DNA from: CAVVFX01 sp963777595
GTDB taxonomy: Bacteria; Acidobacteriota; Terriglobia; Bryobacterales; Bryobacteraceae
DNA length: 64,000 nt
Assembly: GCA_963777595.1 (NCBI GenBank)
Contig: CAVZRE010000061.1
Coordinates: forward strand, 1 to 64,000
Direction: 5' to 3'
Below are positions 1 to 8,326 of the stretch, in pieces. A program made the translations under genes and the position numbers. Position 1 is the first letter of the stretch; every line of letters begins with the position of its first letter. A model generated the notes under the pieces. It saw nothing but the letters and a program-made list of their open reading frames with translations. It had not been told where the DNA came from and searched no databases.

Positions 1-72
1 TCGGCTTCGCGTCTCCCATTTCTTGTCGCGGAGGGCTGAACGATCGCCGCGAGTGCATGCTAACGTAGGTAC

Positions 73-330
73 ATGAATGCTGCAAGTGGCCTCGACGGGC
101 TGTTGGGGCCCTTAAGCCGCTGCCTCGATGCCGAGTCGGCACGCAGGGTCGTCGACCTGCAGGTCGACCTGCCGGTGCAGGAGCGAATTGATACACTCGG
201 CCATCGGGCCAACGAGGGCATGCTGAGCGATGGCGAACGTTCGGAGTACGAGGCGCTGATCAACGCGGCGGATTTCATCTCGATCCTTAAGCTTAAGGCT
301 CGTCAGTATCTCAACTCTGCAATCCAATAG
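73..330 (+). CDS. Conserved small hypothetical protein paired with HNH nuclease
   Basis: This 85-residue protein has no signal peptide or membrane segment. It is predicted to be mainly helical and acidic, with a run VQERIDTLGHRANEGMLSD followed by a short helix rich in Ala, Ile and Lys. No catalytic motif is visible and I cannot give it a function. Its stop codon is only three bases before the ATG of the HNH nuclease gene at 334, so the two are almost certainly cotranscribed. From memory, small proteins with this RVVDL...ERID...EYEAL pattern often sit directly before HNH genes in other phyla, which suggests a functional pair, but that is recollection rather than something tested here. Confidence 0.7.
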   Translation: MNAASGLDGLLGPLSRCLDAESARRVVDLQVDLPVQERIDTLGHRANEGMLSDGERSEYEALINAADFISILKLKARQYLNSAIQ

Positions 331-333
331 CAG

Positions 334-732
334 ATGGATGCGGCAACGCGGCACCTCGTCCGCCAACGCGCTGACGAGCGGTGCGAATACTGTAAGCTGC
401 GCCAAGAGCATTGCGAGTTGCGACATCATATTGAACACATCATCGCGAAGCAACATGGCGGCTCCGACGACGAAGATAATCTGGCGCTCGCGTGCCATCG
501 ATGCAATCTACACAAGGGTCCAAACCTGACGGGAATCGATCCTCAGACAGGGCTTGTCGCGCCGCTTTTTCATCCTCGCCGCCATCAATGGATTGATCAT
601 TTCGCAATCAGCGGCGTGCACATTATTGGGCTCAGCACCGTCGGCCGCACCACAGTCCAGGTCTTGGATCTGAACGATGCCCGACGTCTGGAATTGCGCT
701 CTGAAATCCTGAAACAAAGGGAGTTGGCCTAA
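334..732 (+). CDS. HNH endonuclease
   Basis: This is a 132-residue HNH-family nuclease of the compact, stand-alone type. The zinc-binding and catalytic core is visible: CEYC near residue 18, then the HIEHI motif, then NLALAC with HRCN and a Lys, which is the usual C-x2-C / HxxH / N / C-x2-C arrangement. The C-terminal part (WIDHF onward) is the conserved tail seen in this subfamily. Such proteins cut DNA with a metal-dependent His nuclease, but target specificity cannot be read from sequence. It follows the 85-residue gene at 73 by three bases. There is no adjacent methyltransferase or phage gene, so restriction or homing roles are not supported by context. Confidence 0.9.
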   Translation: MDAATRHLVRQRADERCEYCKLRQEHCELRHHIEHIIAKQHGGSDDEDNLALACHRCNLHKGPNLTGIDPQTGLVAPLFHPRRHQWIDHFAISGVHIIGLSTVGRTTVQVLDLNDARRLELRSEILKQRELA

Positions 733-892
733 GTGAAAACGCGCGTCCTGGCTGCGGATTGGGCGATTACTCCCGATAAGTCGGCTTCGGTCTGGCCGGC
801 ATAGCAACTAGGTGCTGTGTACGGCGTTCGCCAGAATCAACCGCCCACGGGCCATATGTCGTCGGCACCGTAACTCAATAGCCGTGGCGAAT

Positions 893-1381
893 CTAGTAGT
901 CGTAGCGACGGTCAAACTCGGCCTTCTCACCGTCTGCCTTGACCACCCACGATTTGGCCCCCACATCGTGCTCCACCATGATTTCGGCAACCTTATCCTT
1001 GAGCCTCTCGATTTCCGAAGTCACCACCACAGATGCCGGACCCAATGCTCTGGAATACGGAAAAACGCGGTGTTCATACTCCGCCAGAATGGCCAGCGCC
1101 TTGTCCGCGTATTGCTGCAACTGCTGCCTGAAGTCAATGTTCTTATTTTGTTTCGAAGCGTTGTAAGCGATCGCGGCATTCTGCAGCTTCGAGGGCATGC
1201 GATCCACACTTACGTAAATCTTCTTGCTGTCAAGCCCGCGTACCGCCGATTGCAATTTATCCAACCACGACCCCAGGTCCAGATCGAACTTGACGGGGTA
1301 GGCCGTCTTCGGATTGGCCTGTTTCCATAATCTCTCCGATTGCGCTTTTGCCGCCTGCCACTCCCGATGAAGACCTTGCAT
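893..1381 (-). CDS. Hypothetical protein, soluble and helical
   Basis: This 162-residue protein is not recognised. It has no signal peptide or membrane helix, and is rich in Lys, Gln, Asp and Glu with long predicted helices (for example the stretch around RQQLQQYADKALAILAEYEH). The C-terminus ends in an acidic/aromatic tail. The chosen ATG at 1381 follows AAGGG and GGAGG in the preceding 20 bases, which supports this start. The overlapping plus-strand reading frame of 172 codons has unnatural, Arg/Cys/His-rich composition and was taken to be the shadow. The gene stands alone, with about 160 bases to the HNH gene and about 330 bases to the aldo/keto reductase. Confidence 0.6.
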   Translation of the reverse strand: MQGLHREWQAAKAQSERLWKQANPKTAYPVKFDLDLGSWLDKLQSAVRGLDSKKIYVSVDRMPSKLQNAAIAYNASKQNKNIDFRQQLQQYADKALAILAEYEHRVFPYSRALGPASVVVTSEIERLKDKVAEIMVEHDVGAKSWVVKADGEKAEFDRRYDY

Positions 1382-1710
1382 GATCCCTTCTGCCTCCCGT
1401 TCAATAGAGTACGCTAGTATAGGCTGCCTGGACTGTCGGCGCCATGGCGCGGCGCGGATAATCCCTCCATTGGCGTAAAGCTGGTCCTATAGCGTACAGT
1501 ACTTTGTCCCTTATGCCGCACTTTGCCGGGGCGCTGAGTCTCCAAACATCTGCACACCGCACGAAGCCGGCGCGACAGTCGACTCTGAGATAACTCAGGA
1601 TTAGTAACGAGAAGTCGACTTTTCACCATGAATCCAAGGGAATGTTCCCCTGGAGGTATCGCGCGCAACCTTGAAGACTCCATGGATGATCGGCTTACAA
1701 TAGAGGCGCG
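1382..1710. other. Intergenic region with a small palindrome
   Basis: No gene is seen in these 329 bases, which lie between the divergent starts of the hypothetical gene and the aldo/keto reductase and so should hold both promoters. A short perfect palindrome CTGAG-ATAA-CTCAG lies at 1585-1598, and GTCGACT occurs twice nearby (about 1579 and 1614). These could be operator parts, but there is no independent support. Confidence 0.4.
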
Positions 1711-2682
1711 ATGCACTATCGAAAACTAGGCAGAACCGATTTTGAAGTTAGTGAGCTTGGATACGGAGCGTGGGGGATCGGGGGCAAGCAGTGGCTTGGT
1801 TCGGGCGATAAACAAGCCTTGGCCGCCCTCCACGCGGCGATTGAAAGCGGAGTGAATTTCTTCGACACCGCTCTCGCTTACGGAGACGGTCACAGCGAAG
1901 GCTTGATCGGTATATTGAAACGGGATACCGGCGTAAAAATTTTTATCGCCACGAAAGTTCCGCCGAAGAACCAGCTTTGGCCGGCGCGGGCAGGCGTCGG
2001 CATCGGCGAAGTTTTTCCTCGCGATTATATCGTCGAATGCACCGAGCGAAGTTTAAAGAACCTGGGCGTGGAGGCGATCGATCTACAGCAACTCCACGTC
2101 TGGAATCCGGAGTGGATTGAGAGCGACGAATGGAAACGAGGCTTTGAAGATATCAAGACGTCGGGTAAAGTCCGTGCGGTGGGCGTCTCGATTAACGATC
2201 ACCAGCCGGATTCGGCGCTCGATTTGATTGAGACCGGGCTGATCGACACGGTGCAGGTGATCTATAACATTTTCGACCAGTCGCCCGAGAAGCATCTGTT
2301 TCCTCTCTGCCGAAAAAGGAATATCGGCGTCATCGCGCGGGTACCGCTCGACGAAGGCTCTCTTACGGGCCAGATTAACGAGTTCACACATTTTCCCGAC
2401 GGCGACTTCCGCAATCTGTACTTCGCGGGAAACCGCAAGAAGGAAGTGCACGAGCGGGCGCTTGCGATTTGCGAAGAGCTGCAGATTCCCATGGAGTCTC
2501 TCCCGGAGGTCGCGCTGCGCTTTTGCATTTCGGATCCGGCGGTATCCAGCGTGATTCCAGGTATGCGCCGCGCGGAACGCGTGCCGCAGAACGCAGGCGC
2601 GATGGGACAAGGTCCTCTGCCTCCAAATACGCTGGAAGCGCTGCGCAGGCACGCGTGGGTGCGCAACTTCTATCCGGCTTGA
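1711..2682 (+). CDS. Aldo/keto reductase
   Basis: This 323-residue (alpha/beta)8-barrel oxidoreductase should use NADPH to reduce carbonyl substrates. The AKR catalytic tetrad is visible as Asp52 and Tyr57 (FFDTALAYG), Lys82 (IATKV) and His129 (LQQLHVW). The C-terminal cofactor signature is SSVIPGMRRAERVPQN near residue 275, and the N-terminus MHYRKLGRTDFEVSELGYG is typical of the YghZ/Tas-like subgroup. Length matches the family. The gene stands alone. Its last 13 bases fall inside a 22-bp direct repeat (see 2670-2716). The physiological substrate cannot be inferred. Confidence 0.92.
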   Translation: MHYRKLGRTDFEVSELGYGAWGIGGKQWLGSGDKQALAALHAAIESGVNFFDTALAYGDGHSEGLIGILKRDTGVKIFIATKVPPKNQLWPARAGVGIGEVFPRDYIVECTERSLKNLGVEAIDLQQLHVWNPEWIESDEWKRGFEDIKTSGKVRAVGVSINDHQPDSALDLIETGLIDTVQVIYNIFDQSPEKHLFPLCRKRNIGVIARVPLDEGSLTGQINEFTHFPDGDFRNLYFAGNRKKEVHERALAICEELQIPMESLPEVALRFCISDPAVSSVIPGMRRAERVPQNAGAMGQGPLPPNTLEALRRHAWVRNFYPA

Positions 2683-2716
2683 GGTGCCAGGAGGCTATCC
2701 GGCTTGAGGTGCCAGG
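2670..2716 (+). repeat. 22-bp direct repeat spanning a stop codon
   Basis: The 22 bases at 2670-2691 recur exactly at 2695-2716, a period of 25. The first copy carries the last three sense codons (TAT CCG GCT) and the TGA stop of the aldo/keto reductase. It looks like a recent local tandem duplication. Confidence 0.9.
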
Positions 2717-2956
2717 CGGCTCACTGCCGGCCAGTTCAGCGCAGTCTGAGGATGCAGATCTTGCCCTTCCTGTTGTCCTGGCAAGTCACAGTGGGCAGGC
2801 TGGGGGTGCTACCCCCTTGCATCGGCGCACGAAAAGAGTAATATGAATTCGGCAGGCTGCGGAATGGGCCCTGCCGGTCGCAGGTCACTTTTGGAAATCG
2901 GCTTTTTTCCGCTAGCCGCCGATGGAAGACGAAACTATCGTCCAAAAAGGTGATCT

Positions 2957-3103
2957 ATGTTCGACAGCCTTTCCGATCAAATGAAGCATGACCTGGATGA
3001 ACAGACCCCGAAGTCGCAACGCCTGATCGAGTATCTGCTCGTAGGCGTCGTCAGCATCGTGATCTTCGGCGGCCTATATCTGGGGATTCGTTTCCTCCAA
3101 TAA
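2957..3103 (+). CDS. 48-residue single-pass membrane protein
   Basis: This short gene starts at ATG 2957, preceded by AAAAAGGTG with good spacing, and ends at TAA 3101-3103. The N-terminal half is charged and hydrophilic (DQMKHDLDEQTPKSQR). The second half is one clear hydrophobic segment, about residues 25-44 (YLLVGVVSIVIFGG), closed by YLGIRFLQ. It is therefore an N-in or N-out single-span membrane peptide, with no known family that I can name. It lies 166 bases before tatA on the same strand, separated by the heptad palindrome at 3119-3177. A role in the Tat pathway is only a guess from position. The ribosome-binding site and the charge/hydrophobic pattern make it likely to be real. Confidence 0.65.
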   Translation: MFDSLSDQMKHDLDEQTPKSQRLIEYLLVGVVSIVIFGGLYLGIRFLQ

Positions 3104-3118
3104 CCATAACTGCAATAT

Positions 3119-3177
3119 CCGTTATCCGTCGTCCGTGGTCCGCTTTCCGTGAGCGGAAGACGGACCACGGATAACGG
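3119..3177. repeat. Heptad-built palindrome
   Basis: This imperfect palindrome is built from seven-base units of the form CCGnnnT on the left and CGGnnnA on the right (CCGTTAT, CCGTCGT, CCGTGGT ... CGGACCA, CGGATAA, CGG). The inner stem pairs CCGTGGTCCG with CGGACCACGG exactly, and CTTTCCG/CGGAAGA closes the tip. The left arm carries one extra heptad. It may terminate the small gene or act as a dispersed repeat. Confidence 0.7.
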
Positions 3178-3269
3178 CCTACCATCCCCGGGCAGTCATA
3201 GGCGCACCTCAGCCATGCCCTCACACGTAATCCCTCGTGCAGGTTACAATACAGACGGAGACTACATAG

Positions 3270-3848
3270 ATGGGAACTCTGGGTATACCGGAAATGATGT
3301 TCATCTTTGTCCTCGCCCTACTTCTCTTCGGCCCCAAGAAACTGCCGGAGTTAGGCCGGACGGTGGGCAAGGCGTTGGCAGAATTCCGTCGCGCGCAGAG
3401 CGAGCTAAAAGCTACGTTCGACCGCGAGATGAAAAACCTGGAGCGGGAATCCGAATCGCTGAAAGAAGCCACCAATAACTATTATCAGGATAGTTATAAC
3501 TACGATCATTCGTATGATCAATCTTCCTACGACTCCGACGGCTACAACTACGGGTCGCACGATTCAACCGCAACCGATTCAACAACCGAAAGCGCATCCG
3601 CAACTCAGGGCGCCGAATCGACTACAGCTACGCTGCATCTGACCGGGGCGCCACCGGAAGGGACGGTTGCCAGCGGCTCCTATGACAATGAAGGCGGCGG
3701 CCATGAGAATGGCCATGCCGGGGTTTCGCATAGCGAGTCTGCAGGGGCATCCTTCTCACCGACGGTGGAATCCGGGCCGATCCACGATCTCACCCCGCAA
3801 CACCACGAGGGTGAATCCGGCAACGCTGAACCCATAGTAAAGAGTTAG
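3270..3848 (+). CDS. tatA: Twin-arginine translocase subunit TatA/TatB
   Basis: This is a pore/adaptor subunit of the Tat export machinery for folded proteins. The single N-terminal membrane helix (residues 6-20, IPEMMFIFVLALLLFG) runs into the diagnostic FGPKKLPELG hinge (20-29) and an amphipathic helix (about 30-65). TatA proteins are usually 60-100 residues and TatB about 130-170. Here the protein is 192 residues because of a long low-complexity tail rich in Tyr, Asp, Ser, Gly, His and Thr (about 70-192). TatA and TatB cannot be separated with confidence. Only one such gene is present here, as in minimal TatAC systems. It is one base from tatC, so the two form an operon. Confidence 0.93.
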   Translation: MGTLGIPEMMFIFVLALLLFGPKKLPELGRTVGKALAEFRRAQSELKATFDREMKNLERESESLKEATNNYYQDSYNYDHSYDQSSYDSDGYNYGSHDSTATDSTTESASATQGAESTTATLHLTGAPPEGTVASGSYDNEGGGHENGHAGVSHSESAGASFSPTVESGPIHDLTPQHHEGESGNAEPIVKS

Positions 3849-3849
3849 G

Positions 3850-5016
3850 ATGTCCTCAAGCGAAGACCCGAAGGGAGGGCAACCTCCCGCCGGTGAGGTT
3901 GTGCCCCAGCAGCCCGAGCAGCCGGTTTTTGAGCACGACTCCGCCTACGCGGATGATTCGTATACCTATCAGGGTTCACCGGGGCCGGTACAGACTACCC
4001 CAGTGGAACCGCAACCGGTGGTGATGCCGCCTGTCCAGGCAGCTGCCACGTTACCTGCAGTTCAACCGAAACCCGCGCCTCCCGCGCGCAGGCCGCCTCC
4101 ACCGCCGCCGCCTCCTCCTCCCGATGACCCCGAAGAAGATGAAGAGGGCATGCTCCGCATGTCCTTTATGGAGCACCTGGAGGAACTGCGCAAGCGTATC
4201 CTTCACATGCTGGGGGGCGTGGTCATTATCTTCTTCCTCAGCCTGGTTTTCTGCAATCAGTTGTGGGATATTATCGCCGCCCCCGCCGTGGATGCGTTGA
4301 AGCAGTTGGGCATCAAACCGCCCAACCTGGTCCAGATCTCCCCGATGGACACGTTCAACATCATCTGGATGAAGCTACCCCTGCTTTGCGCGATCTTCCT
4401 CGGTTCGCCCTGGATTCTGTATCAAGTGTGGCTGTTCATCTCGCCGGGGCTATACAAGAAGGAGCGGCGCTGGGCTGTTCCGTTCATCGTCAGCACGGCC
4501 GGCCTTTTCTGCCTGGGCGGCGCATTCGCGTACTTTGTGGCCTTCCGCTACGGCCTGGTATTTCTACTAGGTTTGGGTATGGCGGGCCACATTCAGCCGA
4601 TGATCTCGGTGGTGGAGTACTTCGATTTGTTCGTGAATATCATGCTGGGCATCGGTTTGGTGTTCGAGATGCCGATCATCATTTTCTTCCTGACGCTGCT
4701 CCGGCTGGCTTCGCCGCGGTTCCTGCTCGCCCACAGCCGCTACGCGATTCTGGGAATTGTGATCATCGCGGCAATCGTCACGCCGACGCCTGATGTATTC
4801 AATCTGATGCTTTTCGCGACGCCGATGTGCATGTTGTTCTACGTGGGTATCTTCGCCAGTTATCTGCTGGTGTTGAAACGCGAAGGCAAGGCATTTCCGT
4901 GGCGCAAAGTGCTGACCTGGGCCGCAGTGATCTGCGTTATCCTGGGAATCGCTATTTTTGCGTTTGAAATTTCGGGCCTGCATTTTCTTCACGAATGGCC
5001 TTACTTCAAGCGATAA
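3850..5016 (+). CDS. tatC: Twin-arginine translocase subunit TatC
   Basis: This is the Tat receptor that binds the twin-arginine signal. The core starts at about residue 104 with MSFMEHLEELRKR, contains SPMDTFNIIWMK in the first periplasmic loop, and has six membrane segments to about 375, as expected for TatC. Unusual is the first 100 residues, a non-conserved acidic and proline-rich extension that includes ten consecutive prolines (82-91) and an acidic patch DDPEEDEEG. An internal ATG at residue 101 would give a normal-sized TatC, but the longer frame begins one base after the tatA stop, which argues for the extension being translated. It is encoded with tatA, and several likely Tat substrates lie elsewhere in the window. 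Confidence 0.95.
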   Translation: MSSSEDPKGGQPPAGEVVPQQPEQPVFEHDSAYADDSYTYQGSPGPVQTTPVEPQPVVMPPVQAAATLPAVQPKPAPPARRPPPPPPPPPPDDPEEDEEGMLRMSFMEHLEELRKRILHMLGGVVIIFFLSLVFCNQLWDIIAAPAVDALKQLGIKPPNLVQISPMDTFNIIWMKLPLLCAIFLGSPWILYQVWLFISPGLYKKERRWAVPFIVSTAGLFCLGGAFAYFVAFRYGLVFLLGLGMAGHIQPMISVVEYFDLFVNIMLGIGLVFEMPIIIFFLTLLRLASPRFLLAHSRYAILGIVIIAAIVTPTPDVFNLMLFATPMCMLFYVGIFASYLLVLKREGKAFPWRKVLTWAAVICVILGIAIFAFEISGLHFLHEWPYFKR

Positions 5017-5084
5017 TTAGTTGGGCTTTCGTTTATATTGGTTAAGTTCGACAACAACTTAAAAGGGTTAAAGCGCGCGCTGCT

Positions 5085-5312
5085 ATGGACTTGCTAAAAG
5101 TGTTAGCTGAAATGCACGTGGAACGGAAGAGATTGAAGACGCTGATCGCCAAGCTGGAAACGATGCAAGGGGAGACGGCGAGGCCGCGCGGACGGCGTGT
5201 ACCGAAGGGCATGGATGCGGCGGCGCGGAAGGCCGCGTCGCTGCGCATGAAGAAATACTGGGCGGCGAGAAAGAACGGGGATTGTAAGAGCACAGAATTG
5301 CCTGGAGAGTGA
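5085..5312 (+). CDS. Small basic hypothetical protein
   Basis: This 75-residue protein has an amphipathic, possibly coiled-coil N-terminus (MDLLKVLAEMHVERKRLKTLIAKL is helix-like) followed by a very basic segment with PRGRRVPKGMD, ARKAASLRMKKYW and AARK. Small proteins with an N-terminal helix and an RRG...RMKKYWA type tail recur in Acidobacteriota, in my recollection, and could bind nucleic acid, but the function is unknown. It lies between tatC and the tRNA gene on the same strand, 68 bases downstream of tatC. The competing minus-strand frames look like shadows of its high GC content. Confidence 0.6.
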   Translation: MDLLKVLAEMHVERKRLKTLIAKLETMQGETARPRGRRVPKGMDAAARKAASLRMKKYWAARKNGDCKSTELPGE

Positions 5313-5374
5313 CATCTTCAGCACCCGACAGGAGGAGAGCACCGGCTGAAGTCTGTGCTAGGATAAACACAAGT

Positions 5375-5450
5375 GGGCGACTAGCTCAGTTGGGAGAGCA
5401 CCGCGTTCGCAATGCGGGGGTCGGGGGTTCGACTCCCCCGTCGTCCACCA
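5375..5450 (+). tRNA. tRNA-Ala (anticodon CGC)
   Basis: This is a full 76-base cloverleaf including an encoded CCA. The acceptor stem GGGCGAC/GTCGTCC contains the G3-U70 pair that identifies alanine tRNAs. The D-arm is AGCTCAGTTGGGAGAGC, the anticodon arm is CCGCG-TTCGCAA-TGCGG with anticodon CGC (reads GCG), and the T-arm is GGGGG-TTCGACT-CCCCC. A short variable loop follows the anticodon arm. No other tRNA is adjacent. Confidence 0.97.
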
Positions 5451-5530
5451 AAATAGAGCTTGTGCGTAGCGCCACGACGGCCCTACGTAACGTTGTTGCC
5501 TTCCCGAAAATACTGTAAACTGCTAATTCC

Positions 5531-6806
5531 ATGCAACGCAGGTTGATCGATCTGCTGCAGCGATTAGGCTTGGCATTCGGCACAGTCGCGACAGCCACTG
5601 TTTGCACGATCGTGCTGTACCAGATTCATGGTTCAGCCGTATCCCGGATCGCGCCTTTCCTTTACCTGTTTGCGGTTCTCGTCAGCGCATGGGCGGGAGG
5701 CTACGCGGCCGGAATTACGTCAGTCCTGCTGGCGGTCTTTCTCAGTGTAGTCATCACCAAGAAAGGCTTTAATTTCGAGCAAATGGAATATTACCGGATC
5801 GCGCTGCTGCTGCTTATTTCGTTCGCGGTGAGTTGGATTGAGGCCCATCGCCGACGGTTGGAAGGAAGATCTTCGTGCGGGCGTCGAACAAAAGACCGTC
5901 GAACTCAAGGGCGCGGTGGAAAACCTGGAGCGGGAGGTAAGGGAGAGGAAGATCGCTGAGGAGGAGGTCCGGCGTCTGAACCATCTATTGGAGCGGCGCG
6001 TGGACGAACGCACCCGCCAACTGGAAATTTCAAACATGGAACTGGAGAGTTTCTCGTATTCGGTCTCCCATGACCTTCGCGCGCCTCTACGCAGCATCGA
6101 TGGTTTCAGCCGCATTCTATTGGGAACGTGCGATGCCAAATTCGAAGACGAGGAGAAGGCGCTGTTTCACCGGATTCTCGCGGCGACGACGCGGATGAAC
6201 CAATTAATCGAGGACCTGCTCAATCTTTCGCGCATGGCCCGAACCTCGATGACTTCGGATTATGTCGATCTTTCAAGCCTGGCGATGCGGATTGTGCAGG
6301 GGTTGCACAGCGAGCATCCGGAATCCAGGGCTCAATTCATTATTGAGCCGGGACTCACGGCATCGGGCGACAGCCATCTGGTGGAAGTAGCCCTGCAAAA
6401 CCTGTTGGAGAATGCGTGGAAATTCAGTTCGCAAATACCCGAACCCCGAATCGAGTTTGGCTCCACGTTCGTGAAAGAAGAGCGCGTGTTGTTTGTTCGC
6501 GATAACGGCGCCGGGTTCGACCCGGCATACAAGAGCAAATTGTTCTCTCCTTTTCAGCGCCTGCATCGTCAGGAGGAGTTCCCCGGCACGGGTATTGGAC
6601 TCGCTACCGTTTCCCGGATCGTACACCGGCATGGTGGATGGATCGCGGGTGAAGCGGAACCGGGGAAGGGCGCAACATTTTTCTTCACGCTCGAGACTTC
6701 CAAAACGGCTGAGGTGGCGATGACGGCCGCTGCCGCGGAAGGACATTCAACGGCGAAGCAGTCCGACGGACGCAGTGCGCAATCTAGCCGCCCGGCAACC
6801 CTGTAA
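5531..6806 (+). CDS. Membrane sensor histidine kinase (frameshifted)
   Basis: The first part (5531 to about 5865) encodes a DUF4118-like sensor with several membrane segments (LGLAFGTVATATVCTIVLY, FLYLFAVLVSAWAGGYAAGI, YRIALLLLISFAVSW). Reading then has to move by one base at about 5850-5880 to continue into a coiled coil and a complete kinase core: H-box FSYSVSHDLRAPLRSIDGFS, N-box LLENAWKFS, G1 RDNGAGFD and G2 GTGIGLATVSRIVHRHGG. Together they give one about 425-residue protein of the phytochrome-like kinase family. No response regulator is next to it. Without the frame change, only a soluble kinase fragment starting at TTG 5838 would be made. The break may be a base-calling indel (see findings). 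Confidence 0.85.
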
Positions 6807-6916
6807 AGCGGCGGCTGAATTTCGTCCACGGAAGAAGAGGGAGCATTTGTCAGCGCACCGCGAGGACGCAAGCTGCGTCATGTTTTGGTGCTGATCGAGC
6901 TCAGTAAACTAACGGT

Positions 6917-7240
6917 ATGTTCATCAAGAGAGTCGCGGGGCTGGGGACGTTTACGGCTGACAAGATGGCAAAGAGCACCTTCGCGCATGGGGAGTATCTT
7001 TTCGCCGGCCTGAATTGCTTCGAACCCGGGCAGCAGCATGCGCTGCACGCCCACGCGGGCCAGGACAAGCTTTATTTCCTGCTGGAGGGCGAGGGGGAAG
7101 TGCGGATCGGGGAGGAGAGCGAGTTGCTGTCGGCCGGCGACGCGGCGTTTGCGCCGTCAGGAGTGGTTCATTCGATCCACAATCGAGGACCCGCGCGGTT
7201 GGTGGTGATGGCGATCCTATCTCCGCCGCCGGGTAAATGA
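6917..7240 (+). CDS. Cupin-domain protein
   Basis: This 107-residue single-domain cupin is a small beta-barrel that usually binds a divalent metal. Motif 1 is visible as GQQHALHAHAGQDKLYFLLEG (His, His, Glu-like positions and Gly) and motif 2 as PSGVVHSIHN with the metal-binding His. Length and layout match stand-alone cupins of unknown substrate. It lies 110 bases after the histidine kinase and 70 bases before the SPFH pair on the same strand, and could be cotranscribed with either. Function beyond metal and small-ligand binding cannot be stated. Confidence 0.88.
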   Translation: MFIKRVAGLGTFTADKMAKSTFAHGEYLFAGLNCFEPGQQHALHAHAGQDKLYFLLEGEGEVRIGEESELLSAGDAAFAPSGVVHSIHNRGPARLVVMAILSPPPGK

Positions 7241-7310
7241 GTTTAAATGCGAGTGCAATGCGGATGCCTGTAACAATGATCTAACGGCCGTCAGGATAGA
7301 CTTGTGGGCA

Positions 7311-8326
7311 ATGGACATTGTGGCTGGTATCCTCCTCGGATTTCTGACTTGGTTCTTCGTGAGAATTGTTCTATTCGGCGTGTATACGGTCGATCAGAAC
7401 GAGCGCGCGGTCAAGACGAATTTCGGACGGGCCGAACGGGTTCAAGGGGGCAAGACCACCTTGGACGATCCTATCGCCGAATCCCTGCGGCCGGAAGAAC
7501 GAGACCGCTACAACTATCCGCAGGTTCGGGTGATTCCGCCGGGCGGACCTTACTTCAAAATGCCGTGGCAGAAGATTCACAAGGTCTCGATCGCGACCAT
7601 GACCGTGAACATGGCGCTCGATCTTGAAGAACCGACGGCCAACGACGACGGCACGCGGCTGGAAGCGGTCACCAAAGATCAGCTCAACACGGGCCTGACC
7701 GGGCAGATCCGCTACCGCGTGAGCGAGAGCAACCTTTATGCATTCCTGTTCGGAATCAAGAAGCCGTTCGTGCACGTGATGGCTTACTTCGTCTCGGTGC
7801 TGCGGCAGAGGATCGCGAACTTCGAAGCCAAGCCCGATGCTCAAGCGAGCGGCGGCAGCACTACTGCCGGCCCGGAGTGCGAGGTTCCGGGCGGCGAGAT
7901 GATCGGCGTTTCGATCAACGACCTGCGCAAGAATCTGCGCGACCTGAATGAATACATGGACAACGAATGCCGGTCGACTCACGGCGCGATACGGCGTGAT
8001 GTTCGACGCGTCGCTGATTACGGCGATCGATCCGCCGCCGGAGGTGGAGTCGGCGCTGGCGGCGATCAATACCGCGCACAACCAGGTTTCGAGCGATATC
8101 AGCCTGGCGCAGGCGTCGGCGGATCAGAAGATTGTGCAGTCCAAGCGCGCCGTGGAGATCGAGACGCTGAAAGCGCAGGCGGAGATGGCGCCGCTGAAGT
8201 CGCTGGCGGCGGAATTGGCGGAGTTGCAGCGGGCAGGACCGGAGGTGCTCGAGGCGTATCTGCAGAAATGTGCGGATGGCGCTGCTCGAAAAAGCCCAAC
8301 AGATCTATCTGGAGGTGAGCCGGTGA
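7311..8326 (+). CDS. SPFH/band-7 membrane protein 1 (frameshifted)
   Basis: This is a stomatin/flotillin-type membrane scaffold. An N-terminal membrane anchor (IVAGILLGFLTWFFVRIVLFGVY) is followed by the SPFH start VYTVDQNERAVKTNFGRAE and a conserved core with PQVRVIPPGGPYFKMPWQ. One frame change near 7965-7985 joins DLNEYMDNECR to YGVMFDASLITAIDPPPEVE. A second near 8270 joins EAYLQK to RMALLEKAQQIYLEVSR and the TGA at 8324. With both corrected, the protein is about 338 residues with a C-terminal coiled coil (QVSSDISLAQASADQKIVQ onward). Start chosen is ATG 7311; a TTG lies three codons upstream. Its stop overlaps the GTG start of the second SPFH gene by GTGA. Confidence 0.82.

Noticed and set aside
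812..1330. 172-codon plus-strand open frame over the gene at 893-1381
   Set aside because: Arg/His/Cys-rich composition without motifs. The minus-strand frame has a ribosome-binding site and protein-like composition.
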